Assembly (NCBI RefSeq): GCF_001422325.1
Contig: NZ_LMMR01000001.1
Coordinates: 683,256-747,255 of the forward strand
Source of the DNA: Leifsonia sp. Leaf264
GTDB taxonomy: Bacteria; Actinomycetota; Actinomycetes; Actinomycetales; Microbacteriaceae
Direction: 5' to 3'
Length of the DNA: 64,000 nucleotides
Both the position numbers and the translations under genes were made by a program. Below the pieces are notes generated by a model. The model was not told the origin of the DNA. It worked only from the letters and a program-made list of their open reading frames with translations, and did not search any database. Each line of letters starts with the position of its first letter. Position 1 is the stretch's first letter. Positions 27,049-36,525 of the stretch are shown one piece after another.

Positions 27049-27090
27049 CGCCCCGCCCGTCCTTCGCGGAACGAAGGAACGGACGGGGCG
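27049..27090 (-). terminator. Terminator of the eno-ftsB-DUF501-S8-ndh operon
   Basis: Hairpin with arms 27049-27066 and 27072-27090, a near-perfect 18-bp stem (one mismatch, one bulge), 17 nt past the ndh stop, followed on the minus strand by TTCTTGT. It separates the operon from the downstream tRNA. Confidence 0.75.
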
Positions 27091-27106
27091 ATTCGTGAGG
27101 ACCGGA

Positions 27107-28591
27107 CTACTTGGCGGAAGCTGCCTCGACGGATGCCGGCGACTCGACAGCGGGCTCGGCCGGTGCTGCAGGCGCAGCCTTGACGGCAGCAGGCTTGCGC
27201 TTGGCCGCAGCCTTCTTCGGCGCAGCCTCGACGGCGGGGGCTGCGGGAGCGGCCGGAGCAGCCGCTGCCGGCGGCTTCGGGCGAGCGGCGAACTCCTCGA
27301 AGACTGCGCGCGGGTGCTGCACGGCCTCGATGGCGACGATGTCGCGCCCCAGGAAGAAGTTGGCGACCCAGCCGCCGACGACGCGGAGCTTGCGCTCCCA
27401 GCTCGGCATGGCCAGACCGTGGTAGCCGCGGTGGGCGACCCAGGCCGGGAAGCCCTTGATCGCGAGCTTGCCCGACTGGAACACGCCGATGCCGATGCCG
27501 AGGCCAGCGACAGCGCCGAGGTTCTTGTGGTTGTACTCCTTGACGCCTTCGCCGCGGAGGTCGGCGACGAGGTTCTTCGCGAGCAGCTTTCCCTGGCGGA
27601 CGGCATGCTGGGCGTTCGGCACGCAGTAGCCGCCGACGCCACCACCAGAGAGGTCGGGAACGGCCGAGACGTCGCCGGCGCCCCAGGCGCCCTCGATGAA
27701 CTCGTCCTCGGTCCCGACGCGGAGGTCAGCGCGCACCCGGAGGCGACCGCGCTCCTCGATGGGGAGGTCGGTATTCCGCACGATGGTGGGGTTGGCCATG
27801 ACACCGGCGGTCCAGACGATGAGGTCGGACTCGAACGACTCACCGGTCGAGAGCTCGATCTTGCCGTCGACGGCGCTGGCGAGCTGCGTGTCGAGGTGGA
27901 TCTGCGCGCCGCGCTGATCGAGGTTCTTGATGACCCAGTAGCTGGTCTCCAGCGACACCTCGGGCATGATGCGACCCATGGCCTCGATGAGGTGGAAGTG
28001 CGTGTCCTCGAAGGAGATCGTCGGGTACTTCGGGATCAGGGCGCTGGCGAGCGAACGGAGCTCGGCGAAGATCTCGATGCCGGCGAAGCCGCCGCCGACC
28101 ACCGTGAAGGTGAGCAGCCTGTCGCGCTCGGGACCGGCCGGGAGCATCGACGCCTTGTCGAAGTTGGTCAGCACGCGCTGGTGGATCGCGGCCGCCTCCT
28201 CGATCGTCTTCAGGCCGATCGCGTTGTCGGCGATGCCCGGGATCGGGAAGGTGCGCGAGACGGCACCGGCCGTGACCACGACGATGTCGTAGTCGAGCTG
28301 GTACGCCTCGCCCGCGATGGGCTCGATCGTGACCCGCTTGTCGGCGTGGTTGATGTTCGTGACCTTGGCCGCGAGGATCGTCGTCTTCTTGAGGTGACGA
28401 CGGAGCGAGACCACGGCGTGGCGCGGCTCGATGGAACCTGCCGCCACCTCGGGGAGGAAGGGCTGGTACGTCATGTAGGGCAGCGGGTCGACGATCGTGA
28501 CCTCGGCTTCGCCCTTGCGCAGCTGCTTCTCGAGTTTCCAGGCGGTGTAGAACCCGGCGTAGCCTCCGCCGACGATCAGAATTCTGGGCAC
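27107..28591 (-). CDS. ndh: Type II NADH dehydrogenase (NDH-2)
   Basis: Monotopic membrane flavoprotein that passes electrons from NADH to quinone without pumping protons. 494 residues. FAD fold ILIVGGGYAGFYTAW at the N-terminus, NADH fold FTVVGGGFAGIEIFAEL near residue 170, and the C-terminal VWTAGVMANP and GDVSAVPDLSGGGVGGYCVPNAQHAVRQG blocks. The last ~65 residues are an unusual Ala/Pro/Lys-rich tail (AAPKKAAAKRKPAAVKAA type) not needed for the family fold. GTG 28591 has AGGAG 10 nt upstream. It is 40 nt after the S8 protease gene and ends at a strong hairpin. Confidence 0.94.
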   Translation of the reverse strand: MPRILIVGGGYAGFYTAWKLEKQLRKGEAEVTIVDPLPYMTYQPFLPEVAAGSIEPRHAVVSLRRHLKKTTILAAKVTNINHADKRVTIEPIAGEAYQLDYDIVVVTAGAVSRTFPIPGIADNAIGLKTIEEAAAIHQRVLTNFDKASMLPAGPERDRLLTFTVVGGGFAGIEIFAELRSLASALIPKYPTISFEDTHFHLIEAMGRIMPEVSLETSYWVIKNLDQRGAQIHLDTQLASAVDGKIELSTGESFESDLIVWTAGVMANPTIVRNTDLPIEERGRLRVRADLRVGTEDEFIEGAWGAGDVSAVPDLSGGGVGGYCVPNAQHAVRQGKLLAKNLVADLRGEGVKEYNHKNLGAVAGLGIGIGVFQSGKLAIKGFPAWVAHRGYHGLAMPSWERKLRVVGGWVANFFLGRDIVAIEAVQHPRAVFEEFAARPKPPAAAAPAAPAAPAVEAAPKKAAAKRKPAAVKAAPAAPAEPAVESPASVEAASAK

Positions 28592-28631
28592 AGTGGAACG
28601 GTCTCCTACATGATCACGTTGGTGCGGACCG

Positions 28632-29906
28632 TCACTGTTTTCGCAACGCCCGCTTGATATGCCGTGTGGCGCCGATGCCCAGCAGCACAGCAAGACTACC
28701 AAACCCCAGGAGCACGGCGAACGGCACCGTCAGATAGCGCAGGGTCCAGTCCGTGGCCATGAACGACTGGTCCTCGGCCTCGACCTCGGGAATCGGATCC
28801 GGCACCGGCGTCGTCGGCGTCAGTGTCGGCGCCGTCGTCTCCTCCGCAGGCGGCTGCGCCCGGCGATGGATGCGGATCCAATCGGTGAGCTGCTCCTCCG
28901 GCGTGGTGGTGGCCGGAGCGACATCGGCCGTGACTGCGGCCGCCGCATCGATGAGCCCGTTGCCGTAGATCGGACTCGGAACATCGTGGCCGTTCGGGTC
29001 GGCCGTTGCGATGACGCGATTGATGGCATCCGCGGCACTGATGTCGGGATAGGCGCTGCGCACGAGGGCGAGCAGTCCGGAGACGAGCGGGGTCGCACCG
29101 CTGGTCCCGTTCCAGGCGACGTAGCCGCCGCCCGGAACCACGCCGACGAGCTCCTCGCTGGGAGCTGCGACCGAGATGACGATCCCCTGCGAGGATGCGT
29201 CGAAGCTGGCCTCCTTGTTGCGGTCGACGCCCGCGACCACGACCACGCCCGGGATGGTGGCCGGAGCACCGACCTGCGAGGTTCCGCCGGCCCTGTTGCC
29301 GGCTGCGGCCACCACGATGACGTCGTGCTGGAAGGCGTAGAGGAAGGCGTCGTCCCAGCTCTGCGGCCAGTCCAGGGTGTTCCGGGTGAGGGACATGTTG
29401 ATGATCTCGGCCCCGTTGTCGACGGCCCACCGCACGGCCTTCGCGATCTGGTCGTCTGTCGACACCTCCGACGTCGAGTCGGAGCCGAACGCGACGGAGA
29501 TGCTCAGCAGCTGGGACTCAGGAGCGACTCCGAGCACGCCGTTGCCCTCGCCGGTCCCGCGTCCCGCGAGCAGCGACGCCACCTGCGTTCCGTGCGAGTT
29601 CTCGTCTCCGACGGGCTTCTGCCCGTTCGCGGAGCCTATGCCCGAGACATCCGTTCCCCCGACGACGACGCCCTTCAACTCGGCGACGGAGCCGTCGACA
29701 CCGGTGTCGATGACGGCGACGGTGACTCCGGCGCCCTTGCTCGTGGTCCATGCCTGGCTGAAGCCGTAGTCGTTGAGCCAGTACTCGAGGTCGCGCACGG
29801 GGTCGGCATGCGCCGGCTGCGCGTCGAGGACGATGGGGCTCGCACCGAGGAGTGCCACTGCGACGATCAGCGCCCCCGCCGCCGAGCGCCTCGCTCGCAC
29901 CGTCAC
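28632..29906 (-). CDS. Exported subtilisin-like serine protease (S8, mycosin-like topology)
   Basis: 424 residues. Signal peptide (about 5-34, ALIVAVALLGASP, ending near AHA-DP), then an S8 catalytic domain with Asp67 in VAVIDTGVDG, His105 in NSHGTQVASL, Asn204 in AAAGNRAG and Ser269 in NGTSGATPL, so the triad is complete. A Thr/Pro linker (about 350-385) leads to one C-terminal transmembrane segment and a basic tail (KRALRKQ), placing the protease outside the membrane. That layout matches mycosins, but no type VII secretion genes are near. GTG 29906 overlaps the DUF501 stop by 4 nt. Confidence 0.9.
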   Translation of the reverse strand: MTVRARRSAAGALIVAVALLGASPIVLDAQPAHADPVRDLEYWLNDYGFSQAWTTSKGAGVTVAVIDTGVDGSVAELKGVVVGGTDVSGIGSANGQKPVGDENSHGTQVASLLAGRGTGEGNGVLGVAPESQLLSISVAFGSDSTSEVSTDDQIAKAVRWAVDNGAEIINMSLTRNTLDWPQSWDDAFLYAFQHDVIVVAAAGNRAGGTSQVGAPATIPGVVVVAGVDRNKEASFDASSQGIVISVAAPSEELVGVVPGGGYVAWNGTSGATPLVSGLLALVRSAYPDISAADAINRVIATADPNGHDVPSPIYGNGLIDAAAAVTADVAPATTTPEEQLTDWIRIHRRAQPPAEETTAPTLTPTTPVPDPIPEVEAEDQSFMATDWTLRYLTVPFAVLLGFGSLAVLLGIGATRHIKRALRKQ

Positions 29907-30436
29907 TCGTCGCCGATCTCGTCGATTCCCGGGTAGTCGACGCAGGCGCACACTGCGGGGCTCCACACCGACTGCGCGAGGGCGAGGTCGCCGATGGGGT
30001 TCACGCCGGGGCCGGCAGCGAGGGCGTGGCCCGCGAGCGCGTGCAGGCACTTGACGCGCTCCGGCATGCCTCCGGCGGAGAAGTTCGCGATCTCGGGCAC
30101 GACGAGGATCGACTCACGGTCGGCCAGGTAGCTCTCGTGAGCCTTCTGGTAGGCGGCCTTCAGCTCCTCGTCCTCGGCCAGCCGGTCCTGGAACTCGACC
30201 ATGACGTGAGCGGCCTCGAGATAGGACATGGCGGCGGTGGCGGCCGGGTGCGAGAGGTAGTAGAGGGTGGGGAACGGGGTGCCGTCGTCGAGTCGCGGCG
30301 CCGTGGCCACCACCGTCGGGGCGCCGCAGACGCAGCGGGCTGCGACGCCGATCACACTGCGGACGGGGCGACCGAGCTGCGCCGACAGGATGGCGATGTC
30401 GCGCTTCGACGGCGGGTCGAACGGCGGCGTGGTCAT
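29903..30436 (-). CDS. DUF501 protein
   Basis: 177 residues, function unknown. Contains the DUF501 features QLGRPVRSVIGVAARCVCG, FPTLYYLSHPAATAAMSYLEA, and a C-terminal VKCLHALAGHALAAGPGVNPIGD with CACVDYP at the end, supplying four conserved Cys/His-type positions that could bind metal. It follows ftsB with a 4-nt overlap and precedes the S8 protease with a 4-nt overlap, as in the Rv1024/Rv1025 neighbourhood. It probably works in the cytosol, as no membrane segment is seen. Confidence 0.92.
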   Translation of the reverse strand: MTTPPFDPPSKRDIAILSAQLGRPVRSVIGVAARCVCGAPTVVATAPRLDDGTPFPTLYYLSHPAATAAMSYLEAAHVMVEFQDRLAEDEELKAAYQKAHESYLADRESILVVPEIANFSAGGMPERVKCLHALAGHALAAGPGVNPIGDLALAQSVWSPAVCACVDYPGIDEIGDE

Positions 30437-30936
30437 TTGGTCTTTCCTTCCGGCGCGACCGGAGCCAGGCCCGCGGCCATCGTGGAGGCCAACAACGAGC
30501 GCATCCAGTCGGACTTCGTGGCCTGCACCTCGGTCGAGACGCTGGCCGGCTCCGCGGCGGCGTCGAGCGCCGGCAGATCGTTGATGACGAGGAAGCTGAC
30601 CTCGCCGGGCATCACGTAGGCGAGGCGCTCGCGCGCCTGCGTCGTGATGAAGGTGGTGTCGTTCCAGCGCTCGCGCTCGGCCGTGAGCGAGTCGACCTCG
30701 CTCTTCTCGGCGGCGACGGCCTGCTGGAGGGCGGCGATCTGCTGGCGCTGCGTCACCCAGGCCTGTGCCGTGGGAGCGAGCACCACGACGGCGAGCACCG
30801 CGAGGCCCATCATGATGAGCGAGAACCCGGAGAAGCGGAGGCCGCGCATCCAGCCGCCCGCCGCCGATTCACGGCGGAGGGCGACGGGGATGCGCGTCGA
30901 CCGCTGGTTCAGTGTTCCGTCAGGAGAGGTCGGCAT
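30433..30936 (-). CDS. ftsB: FtsB/DivIC septum formation initiator
   Basis: 167 residues. Cytoplasmic N-terminus of about 32 residues, one transmembrane helix (about 34-55, FSLIMMGLAVLAVVVLAP), then an extracytoplasmic coiled coil (QRQQIAALQQAVAAEKSEVDSLTAERERW) and the conserved ITTQARERLAYVMPGEVSFLV segment found in DivIC/FtsB. It should join FtsL and FtsQ in the divisome. It starts 22 nt after eno, the common actinobacterial arrangement, and overlaps DUF501. Confidence 0.92.
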   Translation of the reverse strand: MPTSPDGTLNQRSTRIPVALRRESAAGGWMRGLRFSGFSLIMMGLAVLAVVVLAPTAQAWVTQRQQIAALQQAVAAEKSEVDSLTAERERWNDTTFITTQARERLAYVMPGEVSFLVINDLPALDAAAEPASVSTEVQATKSDWMRSLLASTMAAGLAPVAPEGKTK

Positions 30937-30958
30937 GTGCCCCTCCTCCGTTCAGTCC

Positions 30959-32302
<1,344 letters not shown>

Positions 32303-32383
32303 CTAGGGCGCGGTCACAGCGGCCCGCGAGTTGCCCGCGTCCGCCCTGCAGGCGGCCCGCTGCGGCAGACGTGAGCGGCTCGG

Positions 32384-33643
32384 TCAGCCGATGGTCTTGA
32401 ACTCGAGAGCGGCGGCATCCGTCTCGCCCGAAGCGACGAAGGCGTAGCGGGTGAACCCGTCGGCCTCGGCCCGCTCGAGGAGCGCACGCACGTTCTTGGT
32501 GCGCTTGGCCAGTCGCACACGGGCACCGGATGCGACGAGTGAGCCCTTCAGCGCCACCAGGGCTGCGGGCTCGGCGTCCTTGTCGTGCACCAGGAGCAGG
32601 GCATCGGCCCTGCCTGCGGCGTCGGTGTCGAGCAGGTCGACGATGCGCTCGAAGCCGATCGAGAACCCGCAGGCGGGCACATCCGTTCCGAGGAAGCGGC
32701 CGATCATGCCGTCGTAGCGCCCTCCTCCGCCAAGCGAGTAGGTGAGCTCGGGGTGGGAGATCTCGAAGATGGTCCCGGTGTAGTAGCCCATGCCACGCAC
32801 CAGGGTGGGGTCGAAGTCGAGCTCGATGCCAGAGACGGCGTCGCGGATGGCCCGGAGCTCGGCGTAGACGTCGAGGTCGAGCCAGGCTGGGGGCGGCAGC
32901 GTTCCGTCGTGCAGGTGCCAGCCGGCGTTCTCGATCGAGGCGAGGGTGTCGGCGATCCCCGCGGTGTCGATGCCGAGCGATCCGAGCTCGTCCACGACGC
33001 CCGTGACACCGATCTTGTCGAGCTTGTCGATGGTGATGAGGGCGCGCTCGTGCTGCTCGGTCGGCACGCTCCAGGTCTCGAGCAGGCGGGTCAGGATGCG
33101 TCGATCGTTGATGCGGATGCGGCATCCGTCGAGTCCCAGGGCTGAGATAGCCGCGGCCGTCGCCGTGATGAGCTCGACCTCGGCGAGCGCGCCGGCTTCT
33201 CCGATGATGTCGATGTCGCACTGCAGGAACTGCCTGAATCGCCCCTTCTGCGGGCGTTCGGCGCGCCAGACCGGAGCGATCTGGATCGCGCGGAACACGG
33301 CCGGGAGCTCAGCGCGGTGGCTGGCGTAGAAGCGGGCCAGCGGCACCGTGAGGTCGAAGCGTAACCCGAGGTCCGCGAGGCCGAGCGCATCGTCGGCCTC
33401 GGCGGCTGCCGCCAGCATCTCGGTCGTGATGCCGCGGCGCATCACGGCAAAGGCGAGCTTCTCGTTGTCCCCGCCCAGACCGGAGTGCAGGTAGGCGGCG
33501 TCCTCCATGACCGGCGTCTCGATCTCATCGAAGCCGTGCAGTGCGTAGGCGGAGCGGATCGTCCCGAGCGCGTGCTCCCGGCGGGCCTTGTCGGCGGGAA
33601 GGAAGTCGCGCATGCCGCGGGGCGGGGTCACAGTCTGGGCCAT
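32384..33643 (-). CDS. hisS: Histidyl-tRNA synthetase
   Basis: Class II synthetase charging tRNA-His. 419 residues. N-terminal PPRGMRDFLPADKARRE, motif 2-like RPQKGRFRQFLQCDIDIIGE, the histidine A motif LVRGMGYYTGTIFEI and motif 3 CGFSIGFERIVDLL, then the C-terminal anticodon-binding domain with RVRLAKRTKNVRALLERAEA. Leu94 (DLGLRF) is encoded by TTA (33364-33362), the only in-frame TTA codon I noticed in the window. ATG 33643 has AAGAAT 6 nt upstream, a weak leaderless-type layout. Confidence 0.96.
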   Translation of the reverse strand: MAQTVTPPRGMRDFLPADKARREHALGTIRSAYALHGFDEIETPVMEDAAYLHSGLGGDNEKLAFAVMRRGITTEMLAAAAEADDALGLADLGLRFDLTVPLARFYASHRAELPAVFRAIQIAPVWRAERPQKGRFRQFLQCDIDIIGEAGALAEVELITATAAAISALGLDGCRIRINDRRILTRLLETWSVPTEQHERALITIDKLDKIGVTGVVDELGSLGIDTAGIADTLASIENAGWHLHDGTLPPPAWLDLDVYAELRAIRDAVSGIELDFDPTLVRGMGYYTGTIFEISHPELTYSLGGGGRYDGMIGRFLGTDVPACGFSIGFERIVDLLDTDAAGRADALLLVHDKDAEPAALVALKGSLVASGARVRLAKRTKNVRALLERAEADGFTRYAFVASGETDAAALEFKTIG

Positions 33644-33682
33644 GCGCCCATTCTTCCATTCCCGGCATCGACCCCCGCTCCA

Positions 33683-33777
33683 CCGTGTGAAGGCACCCGC
33701 CGCCGGTGATCCGCGGGATTCCGCGACTCATGGGACCGGTGCCTTCACACGGCGGGCGCGTCGCCTTCACACGGCGG
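33683..33777. repeat. REP-like hairpin plus direct repeat between hisS and ferritin genes
   Basis: CCGTGTGAAGGCACC (33683-33697) pairs perfectly with GGTGCCTTCACACGG (33738-33752). The 15-mer GCCTTCACACGGCGG occurs at 33741-33755 and again at 33763-33777. The ACACGGCGG half is shared with the repeat at 58635-58649. No gene lies in 33644-33806. Confidence 0.6.
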
Positions 33778-33806
33778 CAGGTCTGTACACCTCCAGCGCA
33801 GCGTGG

Positions 33807-34340
33807 CTACAGGGCGCCGCCGGCAGCGGCCGGAGCATCGGCGTCGAGGCCGCCGTCGCCGATGGCCTCGCGGGCCACGAAGTTCTCGAGGTCGAACAGG
33901 TTGTCGCCGGCGCGCTGGGCCACTGTCAGCAGGGTCGACATCGACGCGACCTCCTCGACCTGCTCCTTGAGGAACCACAGCATCGCCTGCTCGCTCAGGG
34001 CGTCGCCGTCGGCACGGGCCGCCCGGAACAGCGCCTCGATCTGCGTCGTGACCTGCTTCTCCTGCGCGAGCGCGAGCGCGATGGGCTCGACGACGTTCGC
34101 GAACGCCGTCTGCGGGGCGTCGACGCCGGGGATGCTGACGCCGAGGTCGCGGTCGAGGCGGTACTGCACCAGCATCATGGCGTGGTTCCGCTCCTCGAGC
34201 GATTGCCGGTAGAAGTGCCTGGCGAGCTGCGGGAGGTCGTGGTCGTCGAACCACACGGCGATCGCGATGTACTGCTGCGACGCCGAGAACTCGTTCCCGA
34301 TCTGGGCTGTCAGGAGGTCGTTGAAGCTCTGCTCAGTCAT
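33807..34340 (-). CDS. Ferritin (FtnA-type iron storage)
   Basis: 177 residues of the non-haem ferritin family. Ferroxidase ligands appear as Glu in IGNEFSASQQY and the ExxH pair in LEERNHAMM, with later Glu in ALAQEKQVTTQIEAL and Gln/Glu in FLKEQVEEV. The core ends near residue 158 and is followed by an Ala/Gly/Asp-rich tail. It should form a 24-mer that oxidises and stores iron. ATG 34340 has TAACGT 7 nt upstream. Single-gene unit, with a repeat element downstream. Confidence 0.94.
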   Translation of the reverse strand: MTEQSFNDLLTAQIGNEFSASQQYIAIAVWFDDHDLPQLARHFYRQSLEERNHAMMLVQYRLDRDLGVSIPGVDAPQTAFANVVEPIALALAQEKQVTTQIEALFRAARADGDALSEQAMLWFLKEQVEEVASMSTLLTVAQRAGDNLFDLENFVAREAIGDGGLDADAPAAAGGAL

Positions 34341-34347
34341 GGCTCCG

Positions 34348-34353
34348 ACGTTA
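34348..34353 (-). promoter_or_regulatory. -10 box of a leaderless ferritin transcript
   Basis: TAACGT on the minus strand, 7 nt before ATG 34340. Confidence 0.45.
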
Positions 34354-34479
34354 GCGGCGGCATCCGGAGCTCCGCTAGGCAGGACAGGCTGCCCTGATCG
34401 GCGCCGTGACGCGCCGGACAGCGAACGATCGCCCTCAGCTCACAGCCCACCCATAGGATCGCCCTCGGGAAGGAGATCC

Positions 34480-35412
34480 ATGTCGATCTCAGGGGGAATA
34501 GTCGTCGAGTCGGTCGCACGCTCGTTCGGCGACGTGCATGCCGTGCGCGACGTGTCGCTGACAGTCGAACCGGGTTCCGTCGCCGGCCTCATCGGCCCCA
34601 ACGGCTCGGGCAAGACGACGTTGCTGCTCATGCTCGCCACACTGGTGCAGCCCGATTCCGGAACCATCAGCATCGGCGGCTTCGATCCGGTGACGGATGC
34701 CCGCGAGGTGCGCTCGCGGATCGGCTGGATGCCCGACACCCTGGGCGCGTGGCCGTCGCTGTCTGTGCGCTCGACCATCACCACGACCGGACGGATGTAC
34801 GGCATCGACCGGGAGAAGGCCGCAGTGCGCGCCGAGGAGCTCATCAGGCTCGTCGGGCTCGACGCCCTCGCCGATCGACCGGCCCGCGTCCTCTCGCGCG
34901 GCCAGAAGCAACGGCTCAGCCTCGCGCGGGCGCTGGTGCACGACCCCGACGTCCTGCTGCTCGACGAACCGGCGTCGGGCCTGGATCCCCACGCCCGCGC
35001 CGACCTGCGCGACTCGGTGCGCCGCCTCGCCGGAGAGGGCAAGGCCGTCCTGGTGTCGAGCCACGTGCTCGCCGAGCTCGACGAGATGGCTGATGCCGCC
35101 GTCTACGTCTCAGCCGGCGTCACCGCCACGGCGGAGGCCGTCGCCCGCTCCGAGCGCACTGCGCGCGACTGGCGCATCCGTGCCATCGACCCGGCCGTCC
35201 TCGCACCGGCGCTCATCGCGGCCGGAGTGCCCGTCGAACTCATCCGCACCGACAACCTCGGTTCGCTCGTTCCGATCGGCGACGAGGCCCAGGCCGCGCG
35301 CCTGCTCTCGGCCCTCATCGCCTCGGGAGTGCAGGTCTCCAGTTACGGGCCGGCTGTCGGCGACCTCGAGCACGTGTTCCTCGAGCTCAACCGCGGAGAG
35401 GGCTCGGCATGA
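34480..35412 (+). CDS. ABC transporter ATP-binding protein (ABC-2/NatA type)
   Basis: 310 residues. Nucleotide-binding domain with Walker A GPNGSGKTTL, a Q-loop replaced by IGWMPDTLGAWP, signature VLSRGQKQRLSLARAL (SRGQ instead of SGGQ, common in this subfamily), Walker B VLLLDEPASGLDP and SSHVLAELDEM. A C-terminal ~90-residue extension ends in LEHVFLELN. AAGGAG is 4 nt before ATG 34480, and TAGGAT (34454-34459) is a likely -10 box. Its stop overlaps the permease start by 4 nt. Confidence 0.93.
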   Translation: MSISGGIVVESVARSFGDVHAVRDVSLTVEPGSVAGLIGPNGSGKTTLLLMLATLVQPDSGTISIGGFDPVTDAREVRSRIGWMPDTLGAWPSLSVRSTITTTGRMYGIDREKAAVRAEELIRLVGLDALADRPARVLSRGQKQRLSLARALVHDPDVLLLDEPASGLDPHARADLRDSVRRLAGEGKAVLVSSHVLAELDEMADAAVYVSAGVTATAEAVARSERTARDWRIRAIDPAVLAPALIAAGVPVELIRTDNLGSLVPIGDEAQAARLLSALIASGVQVSSYGPAVGDLEHVFLELNRGEGSA

Positions 35413-36485
35413 GCGCCCCGTCAGCCTCCCTGGGCACCATCCGCGGCACCTGGCTCATCGCCACGGTCGAACTGCGCCAGCGCGTTCGCGGGGTCGCCTG
35501 GTACGTGCTGCTCGGAATCTTCATGCTCATCGTGCTGTGCGTCACCGTGCTGCTGGTCATCGCGACCAATGCCTGGAGCGACGGCGGTGGGGGCACCTTC
35601 TCGACGATCATCCTTTTCGTTCTCCTGCTCGGCACCCTCGTGTCGCCCGCCCTCAGCGGCAACGCGATCAACGGCGAGCGGGAAGGCGGCACCCTGGCGA
35701 CCACCCAGGTCACCCTCGTCACGACCTGGCAGATCGTCCTGGGCAAATGGATCGCCGCGTGGATCACTGCACTCGCCTTCCTGCTCGGAGCGCTGCCGTT
35801 CCTCGTCTTCGCCGTCGCCCTGGGCAAGGTGTCCGCGCTCACCATCGCGGTGTCGACTATGGTGCTCGCGTTCGAGCTCGGCGTCGTGGCCGCGATCGGC
35901 GTCGGCCTCTCCGGGGTCATCACCCGGCCGTTGTTCTCGATCGTCGTCACCTACCTGGTGATCGCGTTCCTCAGCGTCGGCACCCTCATCGCCTTCGGAC
36001 TCGCCGGCGCAGCGACGCAGTCGACCGTGGCAGTGACGACGACGGGGTATCCCGAGAGTGCGTGGGACCCGCAGACGGGCGAACTCGCTCCAGGCGCGAC
36101 CTGTACCGAAGTGACCAGCTACGAGTACCAGATCCCGCGCTTCGACCACTACTGGGGCATCCTCGCCGCCAACCCCTATGTCATCCTCGCGGACGCCTCC
36201 CCGGCCGCATTCAGCTCCGTCGGTGCTCCGGAGGACCTGTTCACCTGGATCAGCGTCGCGGTGCGGGGCGCCCAGCAGACGCCGGAGCTGGTCGACGAGT
36301 ACAACGACTGCCTCCAGTCCCAGCAACCCGCGCAGACGGCCGAGCAGATCTACGCGGAATCCGTGCCGTCGTGGTTCGTCGGGGCGATCATCCACGTCGT
36401 GATCGCGTCCGGGGCTCTCGTCTGGGCCTGGCGGCGCACGGACACCCCGGCCAAGCGCCTGCCGAAGGGAATGCGCGTGGCCTGA
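35409..36485 (+). CDS. ABC-2 type permease
   Basis: 358 residues. Six hydrophobic segments: one near residue 25-55, then four between about 70 and 200 (FSTIILFVLLLGTLVSPALSGNAI; EREGGTLATTQVTLV is the coupling region; WIAAWITALAFLLGALPFLVF), and a last one near 315-340. A long loop of about 120 residues (205-315) containing paired Cys faces outside. GldF/NatB-like. Substrate unknown; the loop size is larger than in drug exporters. Partner of the preceding ATPase. Confidence 0.88.
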   Translation: MSAPSASLGTIRGTWLIATVELRQRVRGVAWYVLLGIFMLIVLCVTVLLVIATNAWSDGGGGTFSTIILFVLLLGTLVSPALSGNAINGEREGGTLATTQVTLVTTWQIVLGKWIAAWITALAFLLGALPFLVFAVALGKVSALTIAVSTMVLAFELGVVAAIGVGLSGVITRPLFSIVVTYLVIAFLSVGTLIAFGLAGAATQSTVAVTTTGYPESAWDPQTGELAPGATCTEVTSYEYQIPRFDHYWGILAANPYVILADASPAAFSSVGAPEDLFTWISVAVRGAQQTPELVDEYNDCLQSQQPAQTAEQIYAESVPSWFVGAIIHVVIASGALVWAWRRTDTPAKRLPKGMRVA

Positions 36486-36525
36486 CCCGGCGGCTCGTCA
36501 CGGGCCGCAATCGGTCAGCGCTTGC

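Noticed and set aside
34480-36485. Antibiotic resistance ABC exporter
   Set aside because: ATPase and permease are of the general ABC-2/Nat type; nothing in sequence or context indicates a drug substrate.
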